Assembly: GCF_032917945.1 (NCBI RefSeq)
Contig: NZ_CP136624.1
Span: 2,976,001-3,040,000 of the forward strand
Source of the DNA: Bradyrhizobium sp. sBnM-33
GTDB taxonomy: Bacteria > Pseudomonadota > Alphaproteobacteria > Rhizobiales > Xanthobacteraceae
DNA length: 64,000 nucleotides
Direction of reading: 5' to 3'
Position 1 is the stretch's first letter. Every line of letters begins with the position of its first letter. This document shows, in pieces, positions 53,895-61,572 of this stretch. A program made the position numbers and the translations under genes. Below the pieces are notes generated by a model. It ran no database searches and was not told where the DNA came from. It saw only the letters and a program-made list of their open reading frames with translations.

Positions 53895-54587
53895 ATGATG
53901 ACGCATGCATCTGCCATCGGATTTCTGGCCATCCTCGCTATGCCTCTTGCGGCGAACGCGCAGACAGCAGGCAAAACGGAAACCCTCACGCGCAGTCCAC
54001 CTGCACGAGTGGCGCTGGACATCAGCGACAAGAAGAGCGATCGCCTGGGATATAAGAAGCTGGGCTCGCTCGTGAATTTTCCGCCCTTCGTCCCCAACAT
54101 CGGCACGCTTAACGGCCAGCCCAAGGCGCTCCCGGGCGGACCGTGCCGTGCTTTCGACCTTGGGGACGGACTGAGCAGGACGATCTACATGCGCGCGCGC
54201 TACATGCGCACGCGCAGGCCGAAACGAGTGGCGGTGCACATAAGCGACAGAAGGAAGAGCGAGCGCATAGGATATAAGAAGGTGAGCTCGCTCGTGAATT
54301 TTCCGCCCTTCTTTCCCGGAATCGGTGCGCTTTACGTTCAGCCCGAAAAACTCCCGAACGGACCGTACCGTGCTTTCGACCGCCGGGGCAGACTGAGCAG
54401 CACGATCTACATGCTCCCCATCGAGGACCTTGAGAATCGGAAACACTTCGATCTTGAAGGCCTCGCCGGAAAGGGCGACCACGTAACATTCTACTTCAAT
54501 TCCGGTCACCCTGGACTCGATAAGCCCCATTATCACATCCACATTTGGCACGTGAGCAAGAAGGGTGAAGAGCGGGTCGCGAAATAG
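53895..54587 (+). CDS. Secreted protein with a recent tandem internal duplication
   Basis: 230 residues from ATG 53895 (ATG 53889 also possible, GGAAAGGGG upstream). Signal peptide about 1-19 (ending ANAQ). Two adjacent copies of a 62/63-residue unit are encoded at 54006-54191 and 54225-54413: each has RVA..ISD, GYKK..SLVNFPPF, a Gly/Leu-Pro stretch and STIYM/RTIYM. The DNA identity is high, so the duplication is recent. The C-terminal part (HYHIHIWHVSKKGEER) is not duplicated. Family not recognised. Confidence 0.78.
   Translation: MMTHASAIGFLAILAMPLAANAQTAGKTETLTRSPPARVALDISDKKSDRLGYKKLGSLVNFPPFVPNIGTLNGQPKALPGGPCRAFDLGDGLSRTIYMRARYMRTRRPKRVAVHISDRRKSERIGYKKVSSLVNFPPFFPGIGALYVQPEKLPNGPYRAFDRRGRLSSTIYMLPIEDLENRKHFDLEGLAGKGDHVTFYFNSGHPGLDKPHYHIHIWHVSKKGEERVAK
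54006..54413. repeat. In-frame tandem duplication within the secreted protein gene
   Basis: Unit 1 is 54006-54191 (186 bp) and unit 2 is 54225-54413 (189 bp, one extra codon), with a 33-bp Arg-rich spacer. Shared runs include GCTCGCTCGTGAATTTTCCG and GTGCTTTCGACC. Confidence 0.85.
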
Positions 54588-54942
54588 CGAGCAGTGGGAC
54601 CTTATTAGGCAGGATCGTGTGGTCCCGCAGAACATTTTGTTGGCGCGGGGACCGACGTCGGTCGCTGCACCGCCAAGGCACGCGAAACCGGCGACGCTGC
54701 TCGGCCGGGCGGACGAGGTGATCAAATAATCTATTTGCTGCGGTGCATAAGTCCGGAGATGGCACTTTTCGGACCTCACGCGATGTCTGACGTGAGTCCG
54801 GAACGCGCATCAAAGCGGAAGTCCGCCAACCACTCTGGATTTATGCGTTCATAGCCTCGGCGCACCGTGACGCTGCTCACGGTGCCGCGAGGTCGTAGCG
54901 CTCATGATGCCATCCATCGCAAGCCATCGGGGGGGGGGTATC
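54588..54942. other. Intergenic region with bulged hairpin and poly-G
   Basis: CGGACCTCACG and CGTGAGTCCG at about 54772-54803 pair with one bulge. The module-like AAAGCGGAAGTCCGCC lies near 54817. A run of ten G (54929-54938) lies just before the next ATG. No gene seen. Confidence 0.4.
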
Positions 54943-55134
54943 ATGGATCAGGCAACACGGTTGAAGCTTGGCGCTATCTTCTTCGCCGTCTTCTGGACCG
55001 GCGGAATGCTGTGGTGGAGCGGCGAGTATCATCCCGCCTACATCATCCTTCTTGCCGTTTGCGGGACCATCGGAGGTTATCTCTGGTACCTCGCGATGCG
55101 CTGGGTGTTTCAGCATATGCACCATTCCGGGTAG
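54943..55134 (+). CDS. Small two-TM protein behind a poly-G tract
   Basis: 63 residues from ATG 54943. Two TM helices (LGAIFFAVFWTGGMLWW and AYIILLAVCGTIGGYLWYLA) and a His-rich end (FQHMHHSG). The ten-G tract ending four bases before the ATG occupies the ribosome-binding site, so its length will affect translation. Function unknown. Confidence 0.7.
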   Translation: MDQATRLKLGAIFFAVFWTGGMLWWSGEYHPAYIILLAVCGTIGGYLWYLAMRWVFQHMHHSG

Positions 55135-55195
55135 CGCGATCATCGACACGTTGTCTTATCAGGAATGCCCGCGCCAGTAGGCCGTCACGGCGAGA

Positions 55196-56368
55196 TCACG
55201 CCGCATCCCACTTCACCGGAAGATTGAGCAACCCCCGAAACGCCCAGCCGCCGATCCGCACCGGCTCGCGCTCGTCCAGCCGCAGGCCTTTCAGCCGCGC
55301 GAACAGGCTCGGCAACGCGACGTCGGCCACCATGGCGCGGGAGGCGAACGCGCCGGCGCAATAATGCGGGCCGGCGCCGAAGGCGATGCTTTTTTGCGTA
55401 TCGCGGGTGATGTCGAAACGATCGGGATCGCTGAAGCAGGCCTCGTCGCGGTTGGCCGAGCCGAACATGAAGAACACGCGGTCCTCCAGTTCGAAGTCGA
55501 CGCCGTGATACGTCCACGGTTTTGCGACGCGGCGCGGCGACATCTGGATCGGCGCGATCCAGCGCGCATATTCCTCGAACACGTCGATCCATTTCGCTTT
55601 TCCCTCGCGCACCAGCGCGAGCTGATCGGGATGCGTCAGCAAGGCCCAGGTCGCGCCTGATATCGCATCGCGCGGCTCGTTCTGTCCGCCGGAGATCGCG
55701 AGCTTGACGTTGGCGCGGATGCTTTCCATGTTCTGGCCTGAAGCCAGCAGCACGCTCAGGATCGAGGTGTTGGGGTGTTTCTTCACCACCGGAATCATGT
55801 CGTCGATCGCGGCGTCGATGCCGGCGGTTGCGGCATGGCAGCGCGCCTCGACCTCTTTGTTGCCGGTGTAATTGGCGATGCCATCGATCATCGCCTGCGA
55901 CCACGCGTCCATGTCCTGGTAGCGCATGTTGGTCAGCCCGGTGACGTCCTTCAGGCATTCGGCCGATAGCGGCAGTGCGAACGCCTTGCAGAGATCGGCG
56001 CTGCCTTGCGGCGCCAGTTCATCGAGGATGCGGTCGGCATGGGCCTGAAACTGCCGGATCCAGGTATCGCGCACCGTGCGCGGCGACACGGCGGGAAACA
56101 TCGCCTGCCGCTCCGTCATGTGCGCTTCGCCGTCCTTGCGCATCATGTTGTGGCCCATCAACACATTCATCAGCCCGTTCGGCTGATGCGAGGAGAACAC
56201 GTCAATGCGCTTCTCCTGGGTGAAGATGTCGTCGCGCCGGGTGAACACGGTCGAGCCGAGCTGCGGCACGAACGCGATCGGCGCCTCCTTCCGCATCTTC
56301 GCCAGCGCAGGATAGGGATCGGCCCAGAAGGCGGGGACGTCGATGTTGAAGTGCGGGGCGTTGGACAT
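55196..56368 (-). CDS. Cytochrome P450
   Basis: 390 residues, soluble bacterial type. Haem-thiolate motif FGAGPHYCAGAFAS; ExxR lies in the region EEYARWIAPIQ. The I-helix reads SGGQNEPRDAIS, replacing the acid-threonine pair (A/G-G-x-D-T-T) by E-P, so proton delivery may be non-standard. Translated just after the SDR gene on the same strand (7 bp gap), so they likely act on one substrate. Confidence 0.9.
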   Translation of the reverse strand: MSNAPHFNIDVPAFWADPYPALAKMRKEAPIAFVPQLGSTVFTRRDDIFTQEKRIDVFSSHQPNGLMNVLMGHNMMRKDGEAHMTERQAMFPAVSPRTVRDTWIRQFQAHADRILDELAPQGSADLCKAFALPLSAECLKDVTGLTNMRYQDMDAWSQAMIDGIANYTGNKEVEARCHAATAGIDAAIDDMIPVVKKHPNTSILSVLLASGQNMESIRANVKLAISGGQNEPRDAISGATWALLTHPDQLALVREGKAKWIDVFEEYARWIAPIQMSPRRVAKPWTYHGVDFELEDRVFFMFGSANRDEACFSDPDRFDITRDTQKSIAFGAGPHYCAGAFASRAMVADVALPSLFARLKGLRLDEREPVRIGGWAFRGLLNLPVKWDAA

Positions 56369-56375
56369 GATGACC

Positions 56376-57134
56376 TCACACCGCTCGATATCCGCCGTCG
56401 ACCATCACGATCGATCCGGAGACATAGGCCGACAGGTCGGACGCCAGGAAGATCGCCGGGCCGACGATGTCCTCCGCGGTACCGGGCCGACCGAGCGGCG
56501 TGTGATCCATGAAGGTCTTCACCAGTTCCGGATTGCTGGCGCGGGCATTGGCGTTCAGTGGCGTTGCGATGAAGCCGGGGCCGATTGCATTGACGCGGAC
56601 GCCTTCCTTGCCGAGTTCGGCGGCGAGCGCCTTGGTGAAGCCGAGCACGCCGTGCTTGGAGGCGGTGTAGGCCGGCGAGCTCGGCGTGCGCACATGCACG
56701 AAGGACTGGATCGAGCCGATGTTGACGATGCGCCCCTTGCTCGCGCGCAAGGGTTCGAGAAAAGCATGCGTCACGTTGAAGACGCCGGTGAGGTTGATCG
56801 CGATGATGTCCTCCCAGTCGCTGATCACGGCCTCCGCCGCGCCCAGCATGCCGTTGCGTCGGACAATGCCGGCATTGTTGACGAGGATCGAGACCTGGCC
56901 GACCTTGTCGGCGATCTGCTTCGCCATTGCGACGCAATCCTCGCGTTTGCTGACGTCGAGCGCAAAGCTGACGGCCTTGTCGCCGATTTCCCTTGCTGCT
57001 TCGGCTGCCGCCTTCTCGTCCCTGTCGAGCAGCACGACGCGCGCGCCCTCGCGGGCGTAGCCGAGTGCGATGGCGCGTCCGATGCCGGAGCCTGCACCGG
57101 TGACGACGGCGATGTGATTTTGGAGAAGGGGCAT
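56376..57134 (-). CDS. Short-chain dehydrogenase/reductase
   Basis: 252 residues from ATG 57134 (the open frame further upstream includes a palindromic repeat and is not coding). TGAGSGIGRAIALGY cofactor motif, NNAGIVRR, catalytic NIGSIQSF Ser and AYTASKHGVLG Tyr-Lys. GPGFIATPLN follows. Acidic residue after strand 2 (LLDRDEKAA) indicates NAD preference. First gene of the SDR-P450 pair. Confidence 0.92.
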   Translation of the reverse strand: MPLLQNHIAVVTGAGSGIGRAIALGYAREGARVVLLDRDEKAAAEAAREIGDKAVSFALDVSKREDCVAMAKQIADKVGQVSILVNNAGIVRRNGMLGAAEAVISDWEDIIAINLTGVFNVTHAFLEPLRASKGRIVNIGSIQSFVHVRTPSSPAYTASKHGVLGFTKALAAELGKEGVRVNAIGPGFIATPLNANARASNPELVKTFMDHTPLGRPGTAEDIVGPAIFLASDLSAYVSGSIVMVDGGYRAV

Positions 57135-57213
57135 GGGGGCGTTTCCTCTTGCTTGGTTTTGCCAGAGGATAGCAAGCGTGCCCGCTTGTACAAGTGGGAG
57201 CGGTTGTTGCAGT

Positions 57214-57300
57214 CCGTAGGATGGGTATCGCTGCGCGAAACCCATCAATGGTGCCGGTGAGCGAAATGATGGGTATCGCGCAGCGATACCCATCCTACGG
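57214..57300. repeat. Palindromic repeat with perfect 25-bp arms
   Basis: Left arm 57214-57238 and right arm 57276-57300 are exact reverse complements (starting CCGTAGGATGGGTATCGCTG) around a 37-bp centre. It lies between the SDR start and the small secreted gene. Confidence 0.85.
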
Positions 57301-57314
57301 AACTGCTATTGCAC

Positions 57315-57566
57315 TTACAGCTTGCAGGTGCCGTTCTTGAGCATGCCGTCCTTTACCGCAAGCGCGGCGGCAAATGTCGGGACCGGCTTGCTGACCGTCT
57401 TGTAATTCGAGGGGATCGGCTTGGTCGGGATGCTCTGATCCCAGACCTGGCAGACGCCGGTGCCTTCCCAACGGATCAGGTGAAAGGCGGCTTCGGCGGG
57501 GCTGGTCGTGGCGATCGCCGTGAGCGCGAGGCCGGCGGTGGCAGCAAGGGCGGTAACTCGAAGCAT
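57315..57566 (-). CDS. Small secreted protein, paralogue 1
   Basis: 83 residues from ATG 57566 with AGGAG upstream. Signal peptide about 1-25 (ending AEAA), then FHLIRWEGTGVCQVWDQSIP and FAAALAVKDGMLKNGTCKL with two cysteines. Tandem paralogue of 57811. Function unknown; the pattern is common in rhizobia. Confidence 0.82.
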   Translation of the reverse strand: MLRVTALAATAGLALTAIATTSPAEAAFHLIRWEGTGVCQVWDQSIPTKPIPSNYKTVSKPVPTFAAALAVKDGMLKNGTCKL

Positions 57567-57700
57567 GGGCAAAATACTCCTGTCTTAGAAATACGTGGCC
57601 GCGCTCCGCAAGGGGAATTGACGGAGCGGGCTTCCGGCCGGGATGACCGGGCATCCCTTTGGTGTAACCGACCCGTGATTGGTTCAAACGTGCCTCACGA

Positions 57701-57739
57701 AAAAGGCCGGCGAGTCATCCTCTCGCCGGCCCCTTTTTC
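57701..57739 (-). terminator. Hairpin terminator of paralogue 2
   Basis: CCGGCGAG and CTCGCCGG pair, extended by GG/CC; on the minus strand it is followed by CCTTTTTCG, and A/T runs on both sides could make it bidirectional. Confidence 0.7.
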
Positions 57740-57803
57740 GTAGCCCACATGAGCGCAGCGACATGCGGGTCTGTTCGAAGGACCCGGATATCGCTGGGCT
57801 ACG
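57739..57803. repeat. Short palindromic repeat (CGTAGCCCA...TGGGCTACG)
   Basis: 9-bp perfect arms with GCGCAGCGA and a GGGTC/GACCC inner pair. Adjoins the terminator upstream of it. Confidence 0.6.
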
Positions 57804-57810
57804 AACGAAG

Positions 57811-58065
57811 TCAGAACGAGCAGGTGCCGTTGCGCAGCATGCCGTCCTTGAAGAGCAGCGCGTCGCCGAACGTCGGCACTTCGCTGCCGGCGATCACAGC
57901 ATAATTCCCGGGATACGGCGCGGTCGGGATGCTCCGGTCCCAGATCTGGCAGAAGCCGGTGTCCTGCCAGCGGATCAGGTGATACGCGGCCTGCGCCGGG
58001 CTCGACGCGGCAAGTGCGGTGAAACCGATAACGGCAACGGCGCAAAGGGCAAAAATGCGACGCAT
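57811..58065 (-). CDS. Small secreted protein, paralogue 2
   Basis: 84 residues from ATG 58065. Signal peptide about 1-26 (ending AQAA), then YHLIRWQDTGFCQIWDRSIP and FGDALLFKDGMLRNGTCSF. About half of the mature residues match 57315, including both cysteines. Secreted, unknown function. Confidence 0.82.
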   Translation of the reverse strand: MRRIFALCAVAVIGFTALAASSPAQAAYHLIRWQDTGFCQIWDRSIPTAPYPGNYAVIAGSEVPTFGDALLFKDGMLRNGTCSF

Positions 58066-58242
58066 CTTCAATCTCCTGTTTGGCATACGGCGCTCAGCGC
58101 CCGATCACCGATTGAGTAGCGAGGAGGGCGAGAAGGTTCAAAGATGAGAGCTGCGGAATGGGTTAGCGAAATCCTCAGGCCCTGTTCCAATTTGCTGCCG
58201 TCGGCCGCGGCGCGATGCCGTTGGAGTTGAAGGAGGCCAGGC

Positions 58243-58782
58243 ATGACGCAAACGGCAACCGGATGGCGAGCGTCGCGCCGGCGCAGCGGCGTGCTGACGA
58301 TGCTGTGCGCGCTGGCCGCATTGTCGTTTGCATCGGGCGGATCGCCGGCCGCCGCGCCGATCGCGGTCGCCGTAGCGGATTTCGATTATTTCGATACTTC
58401 CGGCGAGGTTTTGGACCAGAGCGCGGAGCATCGCGCTCGCGTGGCGTCGTTTGCCGCGTTGCTGCGCGATAATCTGGCGGCGCAGGGCGGTTATCGCGTG
58501 GTGCCGATCGAATGTCCCGATCATCCCTGCACGGCCACCAGCATGTCGCAGGACCTCTTCATCGCCGCTGCCCGCAAGGCTGGCGCGCGCCTTGTGGTCT
58601 ATGGCGGCATCCGCAAGATGAGCACGCTGGTGCAATGGGGCGAAATCCAGTTGCTCGACCTCGAAGCCGAGAAACTGTTGATGCGGCGAACCGTGACGTT
58701 CCGCGGCGATAACGATGCCGCCTATCGCCATGCCGCCGATTTCGTCGGCAATGCGCTGAAGGAATCCATGCCGAAGCCGTGA
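58243..58782 (+). CDS. DUF2380/DUF3280-like secreted protein
   Basis: 179 residues with GGAGG-like sequence upstream. A hydrophobic signal (about 17-38) is followed by APIAVAVADFDYFDTSGEVL, CPDHPCTATSMSQDLFIAAA and GARLVVYGGIRKMSTLVQWG. The ADFDYxDTSGE start is typical for DUF2380/DUF3280 proteins. Periplasmic; function unknown. Confidence 0.8.
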   Translation: MTQTATGWRASRRRSGVLTMLCALAALSFASGGSPAAAPIAVAVADFDYFDTSGEVLDQSAEHRARVASFAALLRDNLAAQGGYRVVPIECPDHPCTATSMSQDLFIAAARKAGARLVVYGGIRKMSTLVQWGEIQLLDLEAEKLLMRRTVTFRGDNDAAYRHAADFVGNALKESMPKP

Positions 58783-58792
58783 GCGTCATAAG

Positions 58793-58932
58793 CCCCTCAT
58801 GGTGAGGAGCGCCAACGGGTCCGCGCAAAGCGCGGCCCGATGACAGGCTCCGCGCCGTCTCGAACCATGAGGCCCGGTCCGTGGCCTACATCCTTCGAGA
58901 CGCCCGCTCTGCAGGCTCCTCAGGATGAGGGG
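58793..58932. repeat. Palindromic repeat family C, copy 2
   Basis: CCCCTCATGGTGAGGAGCGC ... GGCTCCTCAGGATGAGGGG, with CCGTCTCGAACCATGAGGCC and ATCCTTCGAGACG. Same as 43397-43502 with a 35-bp insertion in the left half. Confidence 0.75.
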
Positions 58933-58965
58933 TTCAAGCAGGTGACGCAGTAGAGCCAATCCGCC

Positions 58966-59355
58966 CTACGCCTTCGTCAGTGAGGCAACAGCTTCGATCT
59001 CGATCAGCATCTTCGGGTCGGGCAGCGCCTGCACCACGCAGGTGGTGCGGGCGGGGTAGGGCGCCGGCCCGAACGCCGCCGCATACAGCACGTTCATCGT
59101 GGCGACGTCGGATGCGCGCGTCAGCAGCACGTTGACCTTGACCAGATCGCGAAACGTCGCGCCGGCTTCGTCGAGCACGCGCTTGATATTGGCGACGACG
59201 AAGCCGAACTGTGCCTCGAAACCATCCGCCAGCGCGCCCTTGTCGTCAAAGCCCGGAATGCCCGAGATGAACAGCAGGTCGCCGGTGCGCGTGGCAAAGG
59301 ATAGCGGCGGGGCCTTGACGCCGGCAGGCGGCGCAAAATGCTGGATCGGGGGCAT
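58966..59355 (-). CDS. RidA family protein
   Basis: 129 residues. GDLLFISGIPGFDDKGALAD, NIKRVLDEAGATFRDLVKVN, and the C-terminal RTTCVVQALPDPKMLIEIEA with the conserved Arg that binds the imine carboxylate. RidA proteins deaminate reactive enamine/imine intermediates. Cytosolic trimer expected. Confidence 0.9.
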   Translation of the reverse strand: MPPIQHFAPPAGVKAPPLSFATRTGDLLFISGIPGFDDKGALADGFEAQFGFVVANIKRVLDEAGATFRDLVKVNVLLTRASDVATMNVLYAAAFGPAPYPARTTCVVQALPDPKMLIEIEAVASLTKA

Positions 59356-59734
59356 GGGACACCTCGTGGATGGTTCGGTGCATTCAAGCCTAACGCGCCG
59401 CTGCCTCGCTGGAAAGGCAGCGGCGCACGCGCTTCACGACCCGCCGATTGGTTTGAAGGTCCCGCAAGTCAGGGAAATTCGCCCGACACGAAATAGCGGG
59501 TTACGGTTGCTGTGACAGTAATGCAGTTCACAGGGCCGGGATTTTGTGTTCGTGCAATCGTGATGAAATTGTGTCGGGCGCACGGCGCGGGTCGACGCGG
59601 AGTCCGTCGCGCAGGGGCCTGAATATGCTTTGCCCCTTCCGCCGATCGGTTACAATCCGATAGTTGCGACTCAATCTGAGCCGCAAAGCCCACCCGACAC
59701 TTTCTGATTTTGCAAGCCTCCGGAGATACGATCC
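59356..59734. other. Intergenic region, nothing recognised
   Basis: About 379 bp between divergent genes, with a less GC-rich stretch around 59500-59580. No repeat or short gene supported. Confidence 0.4.
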
Positions 59735-60175
59735 ATGAACATGCCATCCGCCCTTCGCGCCGCCGTGCTCGCGCTTGCGGCTTTTGCGGGCGTCACGCTG
59801 TCCTCCGCCGCGCATGCCGACGAAGGTTTCGTGCAGCTCACGATCTACAAGGCGGGCTGGGTGATCGGCGGCTCCGGCGGCAGCGGCGTCCTGGATTTCC
59901 GCGGGCGGCGCTACCCGCTTTCGACCGGCGGGCTCGACTACGGCCTGGTGTTCGGCGGATCGAAGACGGTGCTGCGCGGCCGCGTCAGCAACATCTATCG
60001 CCCCAGCGACGTCGCCGGCGTTTACGGCGCAGCCGGCGCGGGCCTTGCGATCGGCCGCGGCGCGCGCGCGATCGTGCTCACCAACCAGAAGGGCGCGGTG
60101 CTGGAATTGACCGGGCACCAGGTCGGCTTGATGGCGAACGCGGATCTCAGCGGGCTAGCGATCACCATGCGGTAG
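59735..60175 (+). CDS. Secreted glycine-rich hypothetical protein
   Basis: 146 residues. Signal peptide about 1-28 (ending AHAD). Mature: EGFVQLTIYKAGWVIGGSGG, SGVLDFRGRRYPLSTGGLDY, AGVYGAAGAGLAIGRGARAI. Beta-rich and glycine-rich, somewhat like DUF1134-type envelope proteins, but not assigned with confidence. A palindromic repeat separates it from the next gene. Confidence 0.78.
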   Translation: MNMPSALRAAVLALAAFAGVTLSSAAHADEGFVQLTIYKAGWVIGGSGGSGVLDFRGRRYPLSTGGLDYGLVFGGSKTVLRGRVSNIYRPSDVAGVYGAAGAGLAIGRGARAIVLTNQKGAVLELTGHQVGLMANADLSGLAITMR

Positions 60176-60183
60176 AAAAGAGA

Positions 60184-60270
60184 TGGGTGGGCAAAGCGCA
60201 GCGTGCCCACCATTTTGATCAGTGTCTTGGATGGTGGGCACGTCGCTTCGCGCCTTTGCCCACCCTACGG
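60184..60270. repeat. Palindromic repeat (TGGGTGGGCAAAGCG type)
   Basis: TGGGTGGGCAAAGCGCAGCG and CGCGCCTTTGCCCACCCTA ends, internal GTGCCCACCAT and ATGGTGGGCAC arms. Ends about 20 bp before the HD-domain gene start. Confidence 0.75.
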
Positions 60271-60290
60271 CAGGGACGCGGAGCCTTGCG

Positions 60291-60836
60291 ATGAACCGCG
60301 AACAATTGATCGCCGCTTACTCTGCCCCGGGCCGCCACTACCACAACCTCACGCACATCGAGGACTGCCTTGCTGCGCTCTCGCGCGTCGACAATCTTTC
60401 GGCAGCCGAGCGCGAAATCCTCACCGAGGCGATCTGGTGGCACGATGTCGTTTACGATCCGACCCGCTCGGACAATGAAGAGCTCAGCGCGCAATCGGCC
60501 GAGCAGCACGTCCGCGAGGATATCGGAGCGGAAGTAGCCCGCCTGATCCGCCTGACGAAGACGCATGACGTCCAGCCCGGCGATCGTCTGGGCGCCATTT
60601 TGATCTCGATCGATCTCAGCATCCTCGGCGCCGAGCCCGCGCGCTACGACGCTTACGCCGCCGCGATCCGGCAGGAGTTCATCCACGTGCCGAACGCCGA
60701 CTATCGCGCCGGCCGCGCCAGGGTGCTCGGCCAGTTCGCCGCGCGGCCGGTGATCTTTCCCGATGCGACCTTTGCTGCGAGATATGACCGGCAGGCCCGC
60801 GAAAACCTTGCGCGCGAACTGGCGTCCTTGCGCTGA
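60291..60836 (+). CDS. HD-superfamily metal-dependent phosphohydrolase-like protein
   Basis: 181 residues from ATG 60291. YHNLTHIEDCLAAL and AIWWHDVVYDPTRSDNEELS give the His/His-Asp metal set of HD-type hydrolases; SIDLSILGAEPARYDAYAAA holds a later Asp. Small cytosolic enzyme, substrate unknown. It lies after a palindromic repeat. Confidence 0.85.
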   Translation: MNREQLIAAYSAPGRHYHNLTHIEDCLAALSRVDNLSAAEREILTEAIWWHDVVYDPTRSDNEELSAQSAEQHVREDIGAEVARLIRLTKTHDVQPGDRLGAILISIDLSILGAEPARYDAYAAAIRQEFIHVPNADYRAGRARVLGQFAARPVIFPDATFAARYDRQARENLARELASLR

Positions 60837-60839
60837 CGA

Positions 60840-61343
60840 TTACCTCACCCCGAGAAAATCCCGCTTGCCGATTTCCACGCCGTTGTGGCGCAAAATGCCG
60901 TGCGCGGTGGCGGCGTGGAAGTAAAAATTCGGGAACGCAAAATTGACGAGATATTGCTGGCCCTTCACCGTCATGGTGTTGCTGGGGCCGATCGGGAAGG
61001 TCACTTCGCGCATCTCGCCACCCTCAAACTGCGCCGGCTTGAACGCCTTCACATAGTCGACCGTCTTCGCGATCCGCTGCTGCAATTCCTCAAAACTCTT
61101 TTCGGTGTCGGGCGTGGACGGCACTTCGCTGCCGGTGAGGCGCGCGCAGGTTTTCGCGGCAAAATCGCAGACGGTCTGCACCTGGCGGATCAGCGGATAC
61201 ATGTCCGGATAGAGCCGCGCATTGAGCAGCACCTCGGGCTCGATGTTCTTTGCCTTGCAATGCGCTTCCGCTTTGGTGAGCAGGCCGGAAAGGCTGCCGA
61301 GAATTTGCAGGAAGGCCGGCACGGTTAGGTCGTGGAATGACAT
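60840..61343 (-). CDS. DUF1993 family protein
   Basis: 167 residues from ATG 61343. MSFHDLTVPAFLQILGSLSG, LLNARLYPDMYPLIRQVQTV and NFYFHAATAHGILRHNGVEI with metal-like histidines, matching the DinB-like DUF1993 family. Cytosolic four-helix bundle expected. Convergent with the HD gene, stops 3 bp apart. Confidence 0.88.
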   Translation of the reverse strand: MSFHDLTVPAFLQILGSLSGLLTKAEAHCKAKNIEPEVLLNARLYPDMYPLIRQVQTVCDFAAKTCARLTGSEVPSTPDTEKSFEELQQRIAKTVDYVKAFKPAQFEGGEMREVTFPIGPSNTMTVKGQQYLVNFAFPNFYFHAATAHGILRHNGVEIGKRDFLGVR

Positions 61344-61467
61344 GCGATGCTCTTTTCGTGATGTGGAATGGTGCCTCGGGAGGATGAGGCTTGTTCGAGA
61401 TGGGGAGCTGCGAAGGAAATACAACGCTCGCAGCTTACCGAACGCGGTCAAATATTCTCCGCTCGTC

Positions 61468-61565
61468 GTCGCCCGGCTTGACCGGGCGATCCAGTATTCC
61501 AGAGCAGTTGCGATTAACCCGATAGGCCGCGGCGTACTGGATTCCCCGCCTTCGCGGGGAATGAC
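61468..61565. repeat. Palindromic repeat family A, copy 3
   Basis: GTCGCCCGGCTTGACCGGGC, CCAGTATTCCAGAG, GGCCGCGGCGTACTGGAT, CCCCGCCTTCGCGGGGAATG. Combines hairpins seen separately at 6037 and 45719. Confidence 0.8.
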
Positions 61566-61572
61566 TGGGGTG

